Below, piece by piece: positions 1-5,135 of a DNA stretch of 7,397 nucleotides. The notes beneath the pieces were generated by a model that was not told the DNA's origin, made no database searches, and saw only the letters and a list, made by a program, of their open reading frames with translations. Numbering within the stretch: the stretch's first letter is position 1; every line of letters begins with the position of its first letter. Origin of the DNA: Hyphomicrobiales bacterium (GTDB lineage: Bacteria > Pseudomonadota > Alphaproteobacteria > Rhizobiales > Aestuariivirgaceae); contig JAAURV010000152.1 in assembly GCA_012032065.1 (NCBI GenBank), positions 1 to 7,397 on the forward strand, read 5' to 3'. Made by a program: the position numbers and the translations under genes.

Positions 1-599
1 TCGGTTTCTTTTCTCTTCGGTCCTTCTTTTCTCGGCGGCCTTCGTTCTCCTCTGGCCTTTTTCTCCTCGGCCTTCTTTTTCTCTTCGGCGGCCTTCTTCT
101 CCTCGGCCTTTTTCTTTTCTTCGGCCTTCGTCTCTTCGGCGGCTTTCTTCACTTCCTCGGCCTTCTTGAGCGCCAAGGCATTCTCCTCCTCAGCCACCGT
201 ATCCTTGATCAAATCCTCGAGCGGATCGGGATCGAGCGGTTTGGGCTCTTGCTTTTTCGGCTCTTCGACCTTTTTGGGTTCTTCCTTCTTGGGCTCGGGC
301 GGCGGCGGTTCGGCCGCTGCTTCCTTGGCCGCCGTCTTCACTTCCTCGGCGACTTTCGGCGCAGGCTCAACGTCCTTGACAATGTCCTGCGGCTTGGGTT
401 TCGGCTTTTCGACGGGCTTCGGCGGCTCTTCCGACTTCACCATGGCCTTGCGCTTGGAATCGTCCGTGATCTGGCTGATATCGACCTGGATCGCGTCCTG
501 CGGCTTCACCTTGAACTCTTCCGGATTAGGCAGAACCGCGAGCGCCATGAACAGGATGGCGCCATGCACGGCCAGAGATGTGGTGAGGCCCCAGCGCAT
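1..599 (-). CDS. tolA: TolA, Tol-Pal energy-transducing protein (partial, 3' end off window)
   Basis: TolA spans the periplasm and links the TolQR proton motor to TolB/Pal and the outer membrane during cell constriction. The ATG at 599-597 lies 2 nt after the tolR stop. The protein opens with MRWGLTTSLAVHGAILF, a single N-terminal membrane anchor (about residues 5-24) holding the S-x3-H motif (S8, H12) that TolA/TonB proteins use to contact TolQ/TolR. After residue 45 it becomes the Pro/Lys/Glu-rich and then Ala/Glu/Lys-rich helical domain II, with units such as AEEKKKAEEKKAAEE. The C-terminal globular domain III is outside the window. The frame stays open to position 1. From about position 53 leftward, however, the residues change abruptly from A/E/K to R/G/P-rich, which looks like small indels in the repeat-coding DNA. 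Identity rests on membrane anchor, composition and position after tolR. Confidence 0.9.
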   Translation of the reverse strand, partial: MRWGLTTSLAVHGAILFMALAVLPNPEEFKVKPQDAIQVDISQITDDSKRKAMVKSEEPPKPVEKPKPKPQDIVKDVEPAPKVAEEVKTAAKEAAAEPPPPEPKKEEPKKVEEPKKQEPKPLDPDPLEDLIKDTVAEEENALALKKAEEVKKAAEETKAEEKKKAEEKKAAEEKKKAEEKKARGERRPPRKEGPKRKET

Positions 600-601
600 G
601 G

Positions 602-1069
602 TCAGTTGGATTTCTTCGCCTGCTTTTCGAGATTGCCGGTGACCAAGCCGATCTTGCGGTAGCCCGCGCCGTTGAGCAGGCCCATCACTTCCATGACCGA
701 GCCGTAGTCGACGCTGGTGTCGGCGCGCACGAAAATCTGCTCGTCATAACCGTTCTTGGCGATGGCCACGAGCTTGGGCTGAAGTTCGTCCAGCTTGATT
801 TCGGTTTCCTGGAGGAACACCGTCTTGTCCTTCCGCACCGTGATGGTGATGGGCTCGACGTTGCTGTCCATCTGCTTGGCCTGCGTCTTGGGAAGCTCGA
901 TGGGAACGCCCACCGTCATCAAGGGCGCGGCCACCATGAACACGATCAGCAGAACCAGCATCACGTCGACAAGCGGCGTTACGTTGATCTCGCTCATCGC
1001 GCCGCGCGACTGGCGGCGGCGCGAATTGCGCCTTGCGTAGCCTGTGCTCGATCCTGTCGCTGCGCCCAT
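602..1069 (-). CDS. tolR: TolR, Tol-Pal system motor subunit (ExbD/TolR family)
   Basis: TolR works with TolQ in the inner membrane to turn proton flow into movement of TolA. The 155-aa protein has a basic cytoplasmic N-terminus (residues 1-24), then the family signature MSEINVTPLVDVMLVLLIVF, whose single membrane helix covers about residues 32-50. D35 in this helix aligns with the conserved proton-path aspartate of ExbD/TolR proteins (E. coli TolR D23). The rest (about 51-155) is the periplasmic domain, including VRADTSVDYGSVMEVMGLL and GLVTG. Length is normal for alphaproteobacterial TolR. The start at 1069 is 2 nt after the tolQ stop and the stop is 2 nt before tolA, so the three genes are one tightly packed operon with probable translational coupling. 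Confidence 0.97.
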   Translation of the reverse strand: MGAATGSSTGYARRNSRRRQSRGAMSEINVTPLVDVMLVLLIVFMVAAPLMTVGVPIELPKTQAKQMDSNVEPITITVRKDKTVFLQETEIKLDELQPKLVAIAKNGYDEQIFVRADTSVDYGSVMEVMGLLNGAGYRKIGLVTGNLEKQAKKSN

Positions 1070-1071
1070 CG

Positions 1072-1782
1072 TCAGACCCGCTCGTCAAGTTGCCGGGAAA
1101 TGATTGCCGAGAATTCGTCGGCGAAGTTCTCCAGCCGCGCCCCGATCTTCGCGGCGTCGGAGGTGTACATATTGTAGAAGATTGTCGCCGGTATGGCGGC
1201 AAGAAGGCCGATTGCCGTGGCGAAAAGCGCTTCCGCGATGCCCGGCGCCACGACCGCGAGATTGGTGTTCTGCGAGTTGGCGATGGCCTGGAACGAGGTC
1301 ATGATGCCCCAGACCGTGCCGAAAAGGCCGATGAAGGGAGCGGCCGATCCGGTTGTGGCCAGGAACAGGAGCCGCGACTCGATCGAGCCCATTTCCTTCT
1401 GGATCTGGACGTCCATCACCTTCTCGATGCGCTTTTGCACGCCCTGGAAACCGGCGCGGATGGCCGCATCCTGGCTCCTTTTCCACTCCCGCATGGCGGA
1501 CATGAAGATCGCCCCCAGTCCCGTCGTCTCGCGCACGCCGAGCGAGAGATAGAGGTCCTCCCAGCGACTGCCGGACCAGAACTGCTGCTCGAAGCGGTCG
1601 TTGGCGGAATTCATGCGGCGCACCGCGAAGAGCTTCTCGATGATGATCGCCCAACACCACACGGAAGCCGCACCGAGCCCCAGCATGACGAGCTTGACGA
1701 CCCAACCGGCTTCCCAGAACAAATGATAGAGCGAGAGGTCGCCTGCCCCTTGCACCACGGTTTCGACCGCTACTGGATCCAT
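1072..1782 (-). CDS. tolQ: TolQ, Tol-Pal system proton channel subunit (MotA/TolQ/ExbB family)
   Basis: TolQ forms the inner-membrane proton channel of the Tol motor with TolR. I chose the start at 1782 (MDPVAVETVV), giving 236 aa, the usual family length. It is preceded by a purine-rich GAAGGAAGA stretch, although the spacing is short (about 3 nt). The frame stays open to another ATG at 1848, but that would add 22 residues unlike TolQ and has no ribosome-binding site. Three membrane segments are visible: about residues 27-50 (WVVKLVMLGLGAASVWCWAIII), 138-163 (ending FIGLFGTVWGIM) and 176-205 (VAPGIAEALFATAIGLLAAIPA). The last two carry the conserved GLFGTVWG and GIAEAL motifs of the family. 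A large cytoplasmic loop lies between helices 1 and 2. The gene follows ybgC after 192 bp and precedes tolR by 2 nt. Confidence 0.96.
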   Translation of the reverse strand: MDPVAVETVVQGAGDLSLYHLFWEAGWVVKLVMLGLGAASVWCWAIIIEKLFAVRRMNSANDRFEQQFWSGSRWEDLYLSLGVRETTGLGAIFMSAMREWKRSQDAAIRAGFQGVQKRIEKVMDVQIQKEMGSIESRLLFLATTGSAAPFIGLFGTVWGIMTSFQAIANSQNTNLAVVAPGIAEALFATAIGLLAAIPATIFYNMYTSDAAKIGARLENFADEFSAIISRQLDERV

Positions 1783-1974
1783 TCTTCCTTCATCCCACCA
1801 CGGCGCGAACGTCCCGCCATCCGCGGCGTCTACCGGCATCCATCTCAATCGGAGAAGGCGCGGAAAAACAGGTCAAATCTGTCGAAACTGCGGCGATTCG
1901 GGACCCGCCACAGCCGAAGCGCGCCCTCGCGGCGCGCTCACCCCGCACTTGAATCGGTTATGGTAAAGATTGGG
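1783..1974. other. ybgC-tolQ intergenic spacer
   Basis: This is the only sizeable gap inside the ybgC-tol cluster. It contains one clear GC hairpin (1918-1938, listed separately). A TTGACC hexamer on the minus strand at 1876-1871 could be a -35 box for tolQ. No convincing -10 box follows at 17 nt spacing (TCCGAT at 1853-1848 is a poor match), so I do not call a promoter. No small gene with a ribosome-binding site is visible. Confidence 0.4.
1918..1938 (-). other. GC-rich stem-loop after ybgC
   Basis: A perfect 8-bp inverted repeat, AGCGCGCC (1918-1925) and GGCGCGCT (1931-1938), has a 5-nt loop. It lies 37 nt downstream of the ybgC stop codon. On the minus strand it is not followed by a T-run, so a classic intrinsic terminator is unlikely. 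It could be an attenuator, an RNA processing or stability element, or chance in GC-rich DNA. Confidence 0.4.
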
Positions 1975-2421
1975 TTACGGCTTTGATTCAAGTAGAGATT
2001 TGACCGCTGCGTGTAGCTCGGGCGGGAGCCGTTTCGGGCGGCCCTGGCGGTCGAGAAGGGCGGCCGTCACATCAGCAAGGAAGAGAGTGTCGCCTTCGCG
2101 CAACACGGATTGCTGCAGTTCCATGCGGGCTCCGGCCATCTCGCGGAACCTGGTTTCGACGGTGAGCAGATCGTCGATTGCGGCGGGTTTCCGGAAATCG
2201 CAAGCCATCCGCCGCACCACAAATCCGCCAGGCCCCGAAGGCTCGTGAAGCTTGATCCCGAGCAGTCGCAGGCAATCCGAGCGGCCCCTTTCGCAGAAGC
2301 GCAGATAGTTGGCGTGATAGACGGCCCCCGACATATCGGTGTCTTCGTAATAGACGCGAACCTGAAGGCGATGCACGCCATCCGCGATGTATCCTGAAGT
2401 CCTGTCTCGCCCGTCGGGCAT
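1975..2421 (-). CDS. ybgC: YbgC-type acyl-CoA thioesterase (Tol-Pal associated)
   Basis: YbgC proteins are cytoplasmic 4-hydroxybenzoyl-CoA-thioesterase-like hot-dog fold enzymes that hydrolyse short acyl-CoA thioesters and are found beside tol genes. The 148-aa protein has the signature VRVYYEDTDMSGAVYHANYLRFCERGRSD at about residues 21-49. D29 aligns with the catalytic aspartate of E. coli YbgC (D18), and Y35-H36 and N38 belong to the same active-site motif. FVVRRMACDFRKPAAIDDLLTV (about 67-88) is the second conserved block of the hot-dog fold. Length is normal. The ATG at 2421 has a strong GAGGAG ribosome-binding site at 2436-2431 with 9-nt spacing, so it can be translated independently of ruvB, which lies 246 bp upstream across a palindromic element. 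The physiological substrate in this organism cannot be read from sequence. Confidence 0.95.
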   Translation of the reverse strand: MPDGRDRTSGYIADGVHRLQVRVYYEDTDMSGAVYHANYLRFCERGRSDCLRLLGIKLHEPSGPGGFVVRRMACDFRKPAAIDDLLTVETRFREMAGARMELQQSVLREGDTLFLADVTAALLDRQGRPKRLPPELHAAVKSLLESKP

Positions 2422-2507
2422 TGGCCTTTTCTCCTCAACTCTGCCTTTGGCAAAACTAGAGCATCAGCCGGTCAAATGAACCAGATTTCGTGATTGAATT
2501 CCCCTCA

Positions 2508-2657
2508 TCCGTCATTCCAGCCAAGCGGCGCAAAGCGCCGTGCGAGCTGGAAACCAGCTTTGGGAGGAGCAACGGTGGTCTACCGTCCGGCGCGCTGAGG
2601 AAGAGCTGGGTTCCAGCTCGCGCCATGCGTTCCGCATCGCTTGGCTGGAATGACGGA
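2508..2657. repeat. Long palindromic intergenic element (REP/BIME-like) between ruvB and ybgC
   Basis: The outer arms are a perfect 20-bp inverted repeat: TCCGTCATTCCAGCCAAGCG at 2508-2527 and its reverse complement at 2638-2657. Inside are further stems. AGCTGG-AAA-CCAGCT (2545-2559) and GAGCTGG-GTT-CCAGCTC (2603-2619) also pair with each other, and ACGGT/ACCGT (2572-2576, 2582-2586) forms a central hairpin. The whole could fold as a cruciform or multi-branched RNA. Motifs of the type GTCATTCCAG...CTGGAATGAC are familiar as interspersed palindromic repeats in alphaproteobacterial genomes (from memory, not searched). The right edge is 10 bp after the ruvB stop, so the element sits in the presumed ruvB-ybgC transcript. 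It may separate or differently stabilise the ruv and tol parts. Confidence 0.8.
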
Positions 2658-2667
2658 ATTGGAAGTA

Positions 2668-3714
2668 TCACACATCGTGATCGCCGAGCGGCAAGACCCC
2701 TTGCGTGATCTCCGGCCGCTGCGGCACGGCGAGGCCGAGATGGCGGAAGGCATGGGGCGTCAACAGCCTCCCGCGCGGGGTGCGGTTCAGGAAGCCGAGT
2801 TGCAGGAGATAGGGCTCGACCACGTCTTCCAGCGCATCGCGCGCTTCCGAAAGCGAGGCGGCGATCGTATCGATGCCGACCGGCCCTCCCCCGAAATTGA
2901 CCGCGATGCATTTGAGATAGCGGTGATCGAGGCCGTCGAGGCCGACGCTGTCGACATCGAGCGCCCGCAGCGCCTTGTCGGCTGCCTGAACATCGACCCG
3001 CGCTTCGCCCGCAACGGAGGCAAAATCGCGCACACGCCGGAGTAGCCTGCCGGCAATGCGGGGCGTTCCACGCGAACGCTTGGCGATCTCGCGTGCGCCA
3101 TCTTCCGTCACCGGCATCTGCAAGATGCGCGAGCCGCGATGCACGATGTCAAGCAGCTCATCCTCGGTGTAGAAATTGAGTTGCACCGGAATGCCGAAGC
3201 GATCGCGGAGCGGCGTGGTGAGCAACCCCGTGCGCGTGGTGGCGCCAATCAGCGTGAACTTCGCCAGATCGATCCTGACCGAGCGCGCCGCTGGCCCCTC
3301 GCCGATGATGAGATCGAGCTGGAAATCCTCCATCGCGGGATAGAGCACTTCTTCCACCGCCGGACTGAGGCGATGAATTTCGTCGATGAAGAGAACGTCT
3401 CGCTCTTCGAGATTGGTGAGCAGCGCCGCAAGATCGCCAGCCTTGGCGATCACCGGCCCGGACGTGGCGCGGAAATTGACCCCAAGTTCGCGCGCCATGA
3501 TCTGAGCGAGCGTCGTCTTGCCAAGCCCCGGCGGGCCTGCGAACAGCACATGATCCAGCGCCTCGCCCCGCGACTTCGCGGCTTCGATGAACACGCGCAG
3601 ATTCTGCTTCGCCTTCGTCTGCCCGACAAACTCGCTAAGCCGCTGCGGGCGCAGATGCGTATCGAGCGCGTCTTCCGGCCTCTTTTCGTGGTCAAGCGCC
3701 TGCGTTCGGTTCAT
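2668..3714 (-). CDS. ruvB: RuvB, Holliday junction branch migration ATPase
   Basis: RuvB forms the hexameric AAA+ motor that pumps DNA through the RuvA-bound Holliday junction. The protein has 348 aa, the usual length. It opens with [19 protein letters not shown], then Walker A GPPGLGKT (residues 60-67) and Walker B LFIDEIH (108-114, D111 and E112). Sensor 1, [18 protein letters not shown] (157-174), carries the arginine-finger region, and sensor 2, [15 protein letters not shown], begins at 216. The C-terminal winged helix includes the DNA-contact motif RTPRGR (311-316). All key residues are present, so it should be active. The ATG overlaps the ruvA stop codon as ATGA (3714-3711), indicating translational coupling. 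A palindromic element follows 10 bp after the stop. Confidence 0.99.
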   Translation of the reverse strand: MNRTQALDHEKRPEDALDTHLRPQRLSEFVGQTKAKQNLRVFIEAAKSRGEALDHVLFAGPPGLGKTTLAQIMARELGVNFRATSGPVIAKAGDLAALLTNLEERDVLFIDEIHRLSPAVEEVLYPAMEDFQLDLIIGEGPAARSVRIDLAKFTLIGATTRTGLLTTPLRDRFGIPVQLNFYTEDELLDIVHRGSRILQMPVTEDGAREIAKRSRGTPRIAGRLLRRVRDFASVAGEARVDVQAADKALRALDVDSVGLDGLDHRYLKCIAVNFGGGPVGIDTIAASLSEARDALEDVVEPYLLQLGFLNRTPRGRLLTPHAFRHLGLAVPQRPEITQGVLPLGDHDV

Positions 3715-4328
3715 CCCAGCGCCAGCTCCTTCAGCGCCAGCCGGATCAATTTCTCCGTTGCCGGATCATCGCCCGCTTTCTTGACAGCGAGGCTCACGGC
3801 TTGCGCGGCTTGCGTCTGGCCGTAGCCGAGATTGACCAAGGCCGAGAGGGCATCGGTGACAGCCGTCGGGCGTTCTGACTTCAACTCGGCGGATACCTGC
3901 GACAGTCCCGCATCCGGCAAGGCGAGCGCCGGCGCCTTGTCCTTGAGTTCGAGAACGATGCGCTCGGCCAGTTTCTTGCCCACGCCATTGGCGCGGCCAA
4001 TCATCGCCTTGTCCTGAAGTGCGATGGCATTGGCGACTTCGCCAGCCGTCAGCACCGAAAGGATCGCCAGCGCCACCCGCGCGCCAACGCCTTGCACGGT
4101 TTGCAAGAGCTTGAACCACTCCTTCTCCTGCACCCCCGCGAAGCCGACCAGCCGGATCGAATCCTGGCTCACCAGCATTTCGGTGTGAAGCTCGGCATAT
4201 TCCCCCGCCCCCGGCAGCGCCGCCAAAGTCTTGGACGAGCACGACACAAAATAGACAACGCCCCCCACATCGATCATCGCCCAGTCGCCGCCTGCGCTGT
4301 CGATCCGCCCCTTCAGTTTCCCGATCAT
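3711..4328 (-). CDS. ruvA: RuvA, Holliday junction DNA-binding subunit
   Basis: RuvA tetramers bind and hold open four-way junctions and load RuvB. The start [10 protein letters not shown] at 4328 is the typical RuvA N-terminus and gives 205 aa, normal for the family. Domain I (about 1-63) is an OB fold. Domain II has two helix-hairpin-helix motifs, [17 protein letters not shown] (74-90) and [16 protein letters not shown] (113-128). Domain III (about 155-205) is the UBA-like RuvB-binding part. The ATG overlaps the vapC stop as ATGA (4328-4325). No Shine-Dalgarno sequence precedes it, since the 15 nt upstream are pyrimidine- and GC-rich, so translation probably depends on ribosomes finishing vapC. 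The frame is open further upstream, but that extension is antisense/off-frame noise within vapC. The gene that normally precedes it, ruvC, is absent here. Confidence 0.98.
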   Translation of the reverse strand: MIGKLKGRIDSAGGDWAMIDVGGVVYFVSCSSKTLAALPGAGEYAELHTEMLVSQDSIRLVGFAGVQEKEWFKLLQTVQGVGARVALAILSVLTAGEVANAIALQDKAMIGRANGVGKKLAERIVLELKDKAPALALPDAGLSQVSAELKSERPTAVTDALSALVNLGYGQTQAAQAVSLAVKKAGDDPATEKLIRLALKELALG

Positions 4329-4741
4329 GGATGGGTATCCGGCGCGATGATTTCGACGCCCGGAAAGTAACTTCGATACCGGCGCGCATCGCGGGTCAAA
4401 ATACGGTGCCCGGAGGCTTCGGCATGAGCGCCCACCAAGAAGTCCGGCAAGGTGCGCTCGCGGCCTCCGCCTTTTTGACGATACTCGCGGTGCGCTGAAC
4501 CGGCGCGGAAACAGGCCATCAAGGGTATGACTTCGCGCCTCCAAAGATTCGGCGCGAGCGCCTTGTCGAACTTCGCGGCAGTGACGAACTCGGCTGCGAC
4601 TTCCGATGCAATGATTGAATTGATGATCAGATCGCCGTCGAGCCGAGCCAGTTTGATACGCTCGCTCGACCAATCGTACCACTGCGTTCCCGGTTGATAG
4701 ATGTCGATCAGCACATTGGAATCAACGAGGGTCGACGTCAT
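4325..4741 (-). CDS. vapC: VapC-like PIN-domain ribonuclease toxin
   Basis: A PIN-domain protein of 138 aa, the size of VapC toxins, which cleave RNA (often tRNA or rRNA) and are neutralised by the cognate antitoxin. The acidic active-site residues are visible: D7 in LVDSNVLID, E47 in NSIIASEVAAEF, D100 in LPDFLVGAHAE and D118 in ILTRDARRYRSYFP. The RDARRYRSYFP ending is typical of VapC families. The start at 4741 lies inside the 3' end of the antitoxin gene (20-nt overlap), as in many toxin-antitoxin operons. The stop TGA overlaps the ruvA ATG by 4 nt. The catalytic set appears intact, so I infer an active toxin. The RNA target cannot be deduced. The family assignment is firm, and the exact name VapC rests on the pairing with an AbrB-type antitoxin. 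Confidence 0.93.
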   Translation of the reverse strand: MTSTLVDSNVLIDIYQPGTQWYDWSSERIKLARLDGDLIINSIIASEVAAEFVTAAKFDKALAPNLWRREVIPLMACFRAGSAHREYRQKGGGRERTLPDFLVGAHAEASGHRILTRDARRYRSYFPGVEIIAPDTHP

Positions 4742-4991
4742 CGAAGGGTCCCCGCGTCATCTCCATGATTTCGTCGGCGGAAAGACCGCTTTCGCCCGTG
4801 CCCTTAACCTGCGCGAGCCATTCGTCGACTTCCCGCATTCGCCGCCGCGCAACGGCATCGCCGCTCTTGAGTTTTTCAATCACGACTTTGCCGTCCTGAT
4901 AGGTCACTTCGAGTTCCGAGTTGATGGTAATGCCGGCCGCGTCGCGGACCGGCTTTGGAATGGTGACTTGGCCTTTTACCGTCATGCGCAT
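4722..4991 (-). CDS. vapB: AbrB/MazE-fold antitoxin (VapB-like)
   Basis: An 89-aa protein with an N-terminal swapped-hairpin AbrB/SpoVT DNA-binding domain: MTVKGQVTIPKPVRDAAGI (about residues 3-21) followed by ELEVTYQDGKVVIEKL (26-41). The C-terminal half (about 45-89) is charged and probably wraps around the PIN toxin encoded next. It should neutralise VapC and, with it, repress its own promoter. Two starts are possible, ATG at 4991 or at 4985 (M3). I kept 4991. A weak TAGGT at 5003-4999 is the only ribosome-binding-site candidate, so the leader is short and possibly nearly leaderless. The perfect inverted repeat at 4993-5015 lies immediately upstream and is a good candidate operator. First gene of the vapB-vapC-ruvA-ruvB operon. 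Confidence 0.92.
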   Translation of the reverse strand: MRMTVKGQVTIPKPVRDAAGITINSELEVTYQDGKVVIEKLKSGDAVARRRMREVDEWLAQVKGTGESGLSADEIMEMTRGPFDDVDPR

Positions 4992-4992
4992 G

Positions 4993-5015
4993 AGTAATAC
5001 CTATTTGGTATTACT
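4993..5015 (-). promoter_or_regulatory. Inverted-repeat operator in front of vapB
   Basis: Perfect 9-bp arms, AGTAATACC (4993-5001) and GGTATTACT (5007-5015), are separated by 5 bp (TATTT). The repeat ends 1 bp before the vapB start codon and covers the region where transcription should begin. AbrB-fold antitoxins, alone or with their PIN toxin, usually bind such palindromes to repress their own operon. The binding itself is inferred. Confidence 0.75.
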
Positions 5016-5040
5016 TATCCGCCCAGCGCGAACATGTCAA
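5012..5040 (-). promoter_or_regulatory. Probable sigma-70-type promoter of vapBC-ruvAB
   Basis: On the minus strand a perfect -35 hexamer TTGACA lies at 5040-5035. At 17-nt spacing the hexamer is TAAGTA (5017-5012), a weak -10 box. GATAAG at 5019-5014 (15-nt spacing) is an alternative, and TAATAC at 5013-5008 is a better hexamer but 21 nt away. The -35 is embedded in the LexA box and the -10 borders the inverted-repeat operator. Confidence 0.55.
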
Positions 5041-5044
5041 GAAC
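5030..5044 (-). promoter_or_regulatory. LexA (SOS) box, alphaproteobacterial GTTC-N7-GTTC type
   Basis: The minus strand reads GTTCTTGACATGTTC, an exact match to the direct-repeat LexA motif GTTC-N7-GTTC established for alphaproteobacteria. It fully contains the TTGACA -35 box, so LexA bound here should block RNA polymerase. The ruv genes are known SOS genes in several alphaproteobacteria, which supports the call. Binding is not shown here. Confidence 0.75.
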
Positions 5045-5058
5045 GCGCCAGCAATCGG

Positions 5059-5067
5059 TGACGTAAC
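5059..5067. repeat. Left copy of probable IS target-site duplication
   Basis: TGACGTAAC at this place and TGACGTTAC at 6327-6335 match in 8 of 9 positions and lie at equivalent points just outside the two terminal inverted repeats. IS256-family elements make 8-9 bp duplications. The one mismatch suggests an older insertion or a coincidence. Confidence 0.45.
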
Positions 5068-5073
5068 AGACTG

Positions 5074-5101
5074 TGTGTCAGAGGAAAGGGGTACTCTCTC
5101 C
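5074..5101 (+). repeat. IS256-family left terminal inverted repeat
   Basis: Begins TGTGTCAG and contains GGGGTACT. It pairs with the right repeat at 6291-6319 at 24 of 29 aligned positions with a one-base gap. It lies in the leader before the transposase start. Confidence 0.75.
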
Positions 5102-5135
5102 GAGGCCGACCAAAGCCAAGGAAAGGAGCACCCCG

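Noticed and set aside
1..165. Possible microsatellite or CRISPR-like repeats in the tctcctcggcc-rich region
   Set aside because: The periodicity is that of codons for the AEEKKKAEEKKAAEE helix of TolA. There are no spacer-repeat units.
166..662. Ser/Gly- and Phe/Leu/Arg-rich plus-strand frames opposite tolA
   Set aside because: Low-complexity shadows of the Ala/Glu/Lys/Pro repeats of tolA.
1848..1876. TTGACC/TCCGAT pair as a tolQ promoter
   Set aside because: The -10 match is poor (3 of 6), and chance hexamers are common. Kept only as a remark in the spacer entry.
1033..1986. 317-aa plus-strand frame opposite tolQ
   Set aside because: Mirror frame of tolQ in high-GC DNA, rich in Arg, His and Asp, with no ribosome-binding site and no domain.
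3139..3825. 228-aa plus-strand frame opposite ruvB
   Set aside because: Antisense of a clearly conserved AAA+ gene. The apparent protein has no family features.
4329..4682. Upstream extension of the ruvA frame to 323 aa
   Set aside because: The extension lies in vapC in another frame and does not resemble RuvA, which begins at [10 protein letters not shown].
5073..5135. GTG start that would add 21 residues to the transposase
   Set aside because: This segment is the IS inverted repeat and leader. The ATG at 5136 has a good AGGAG box.
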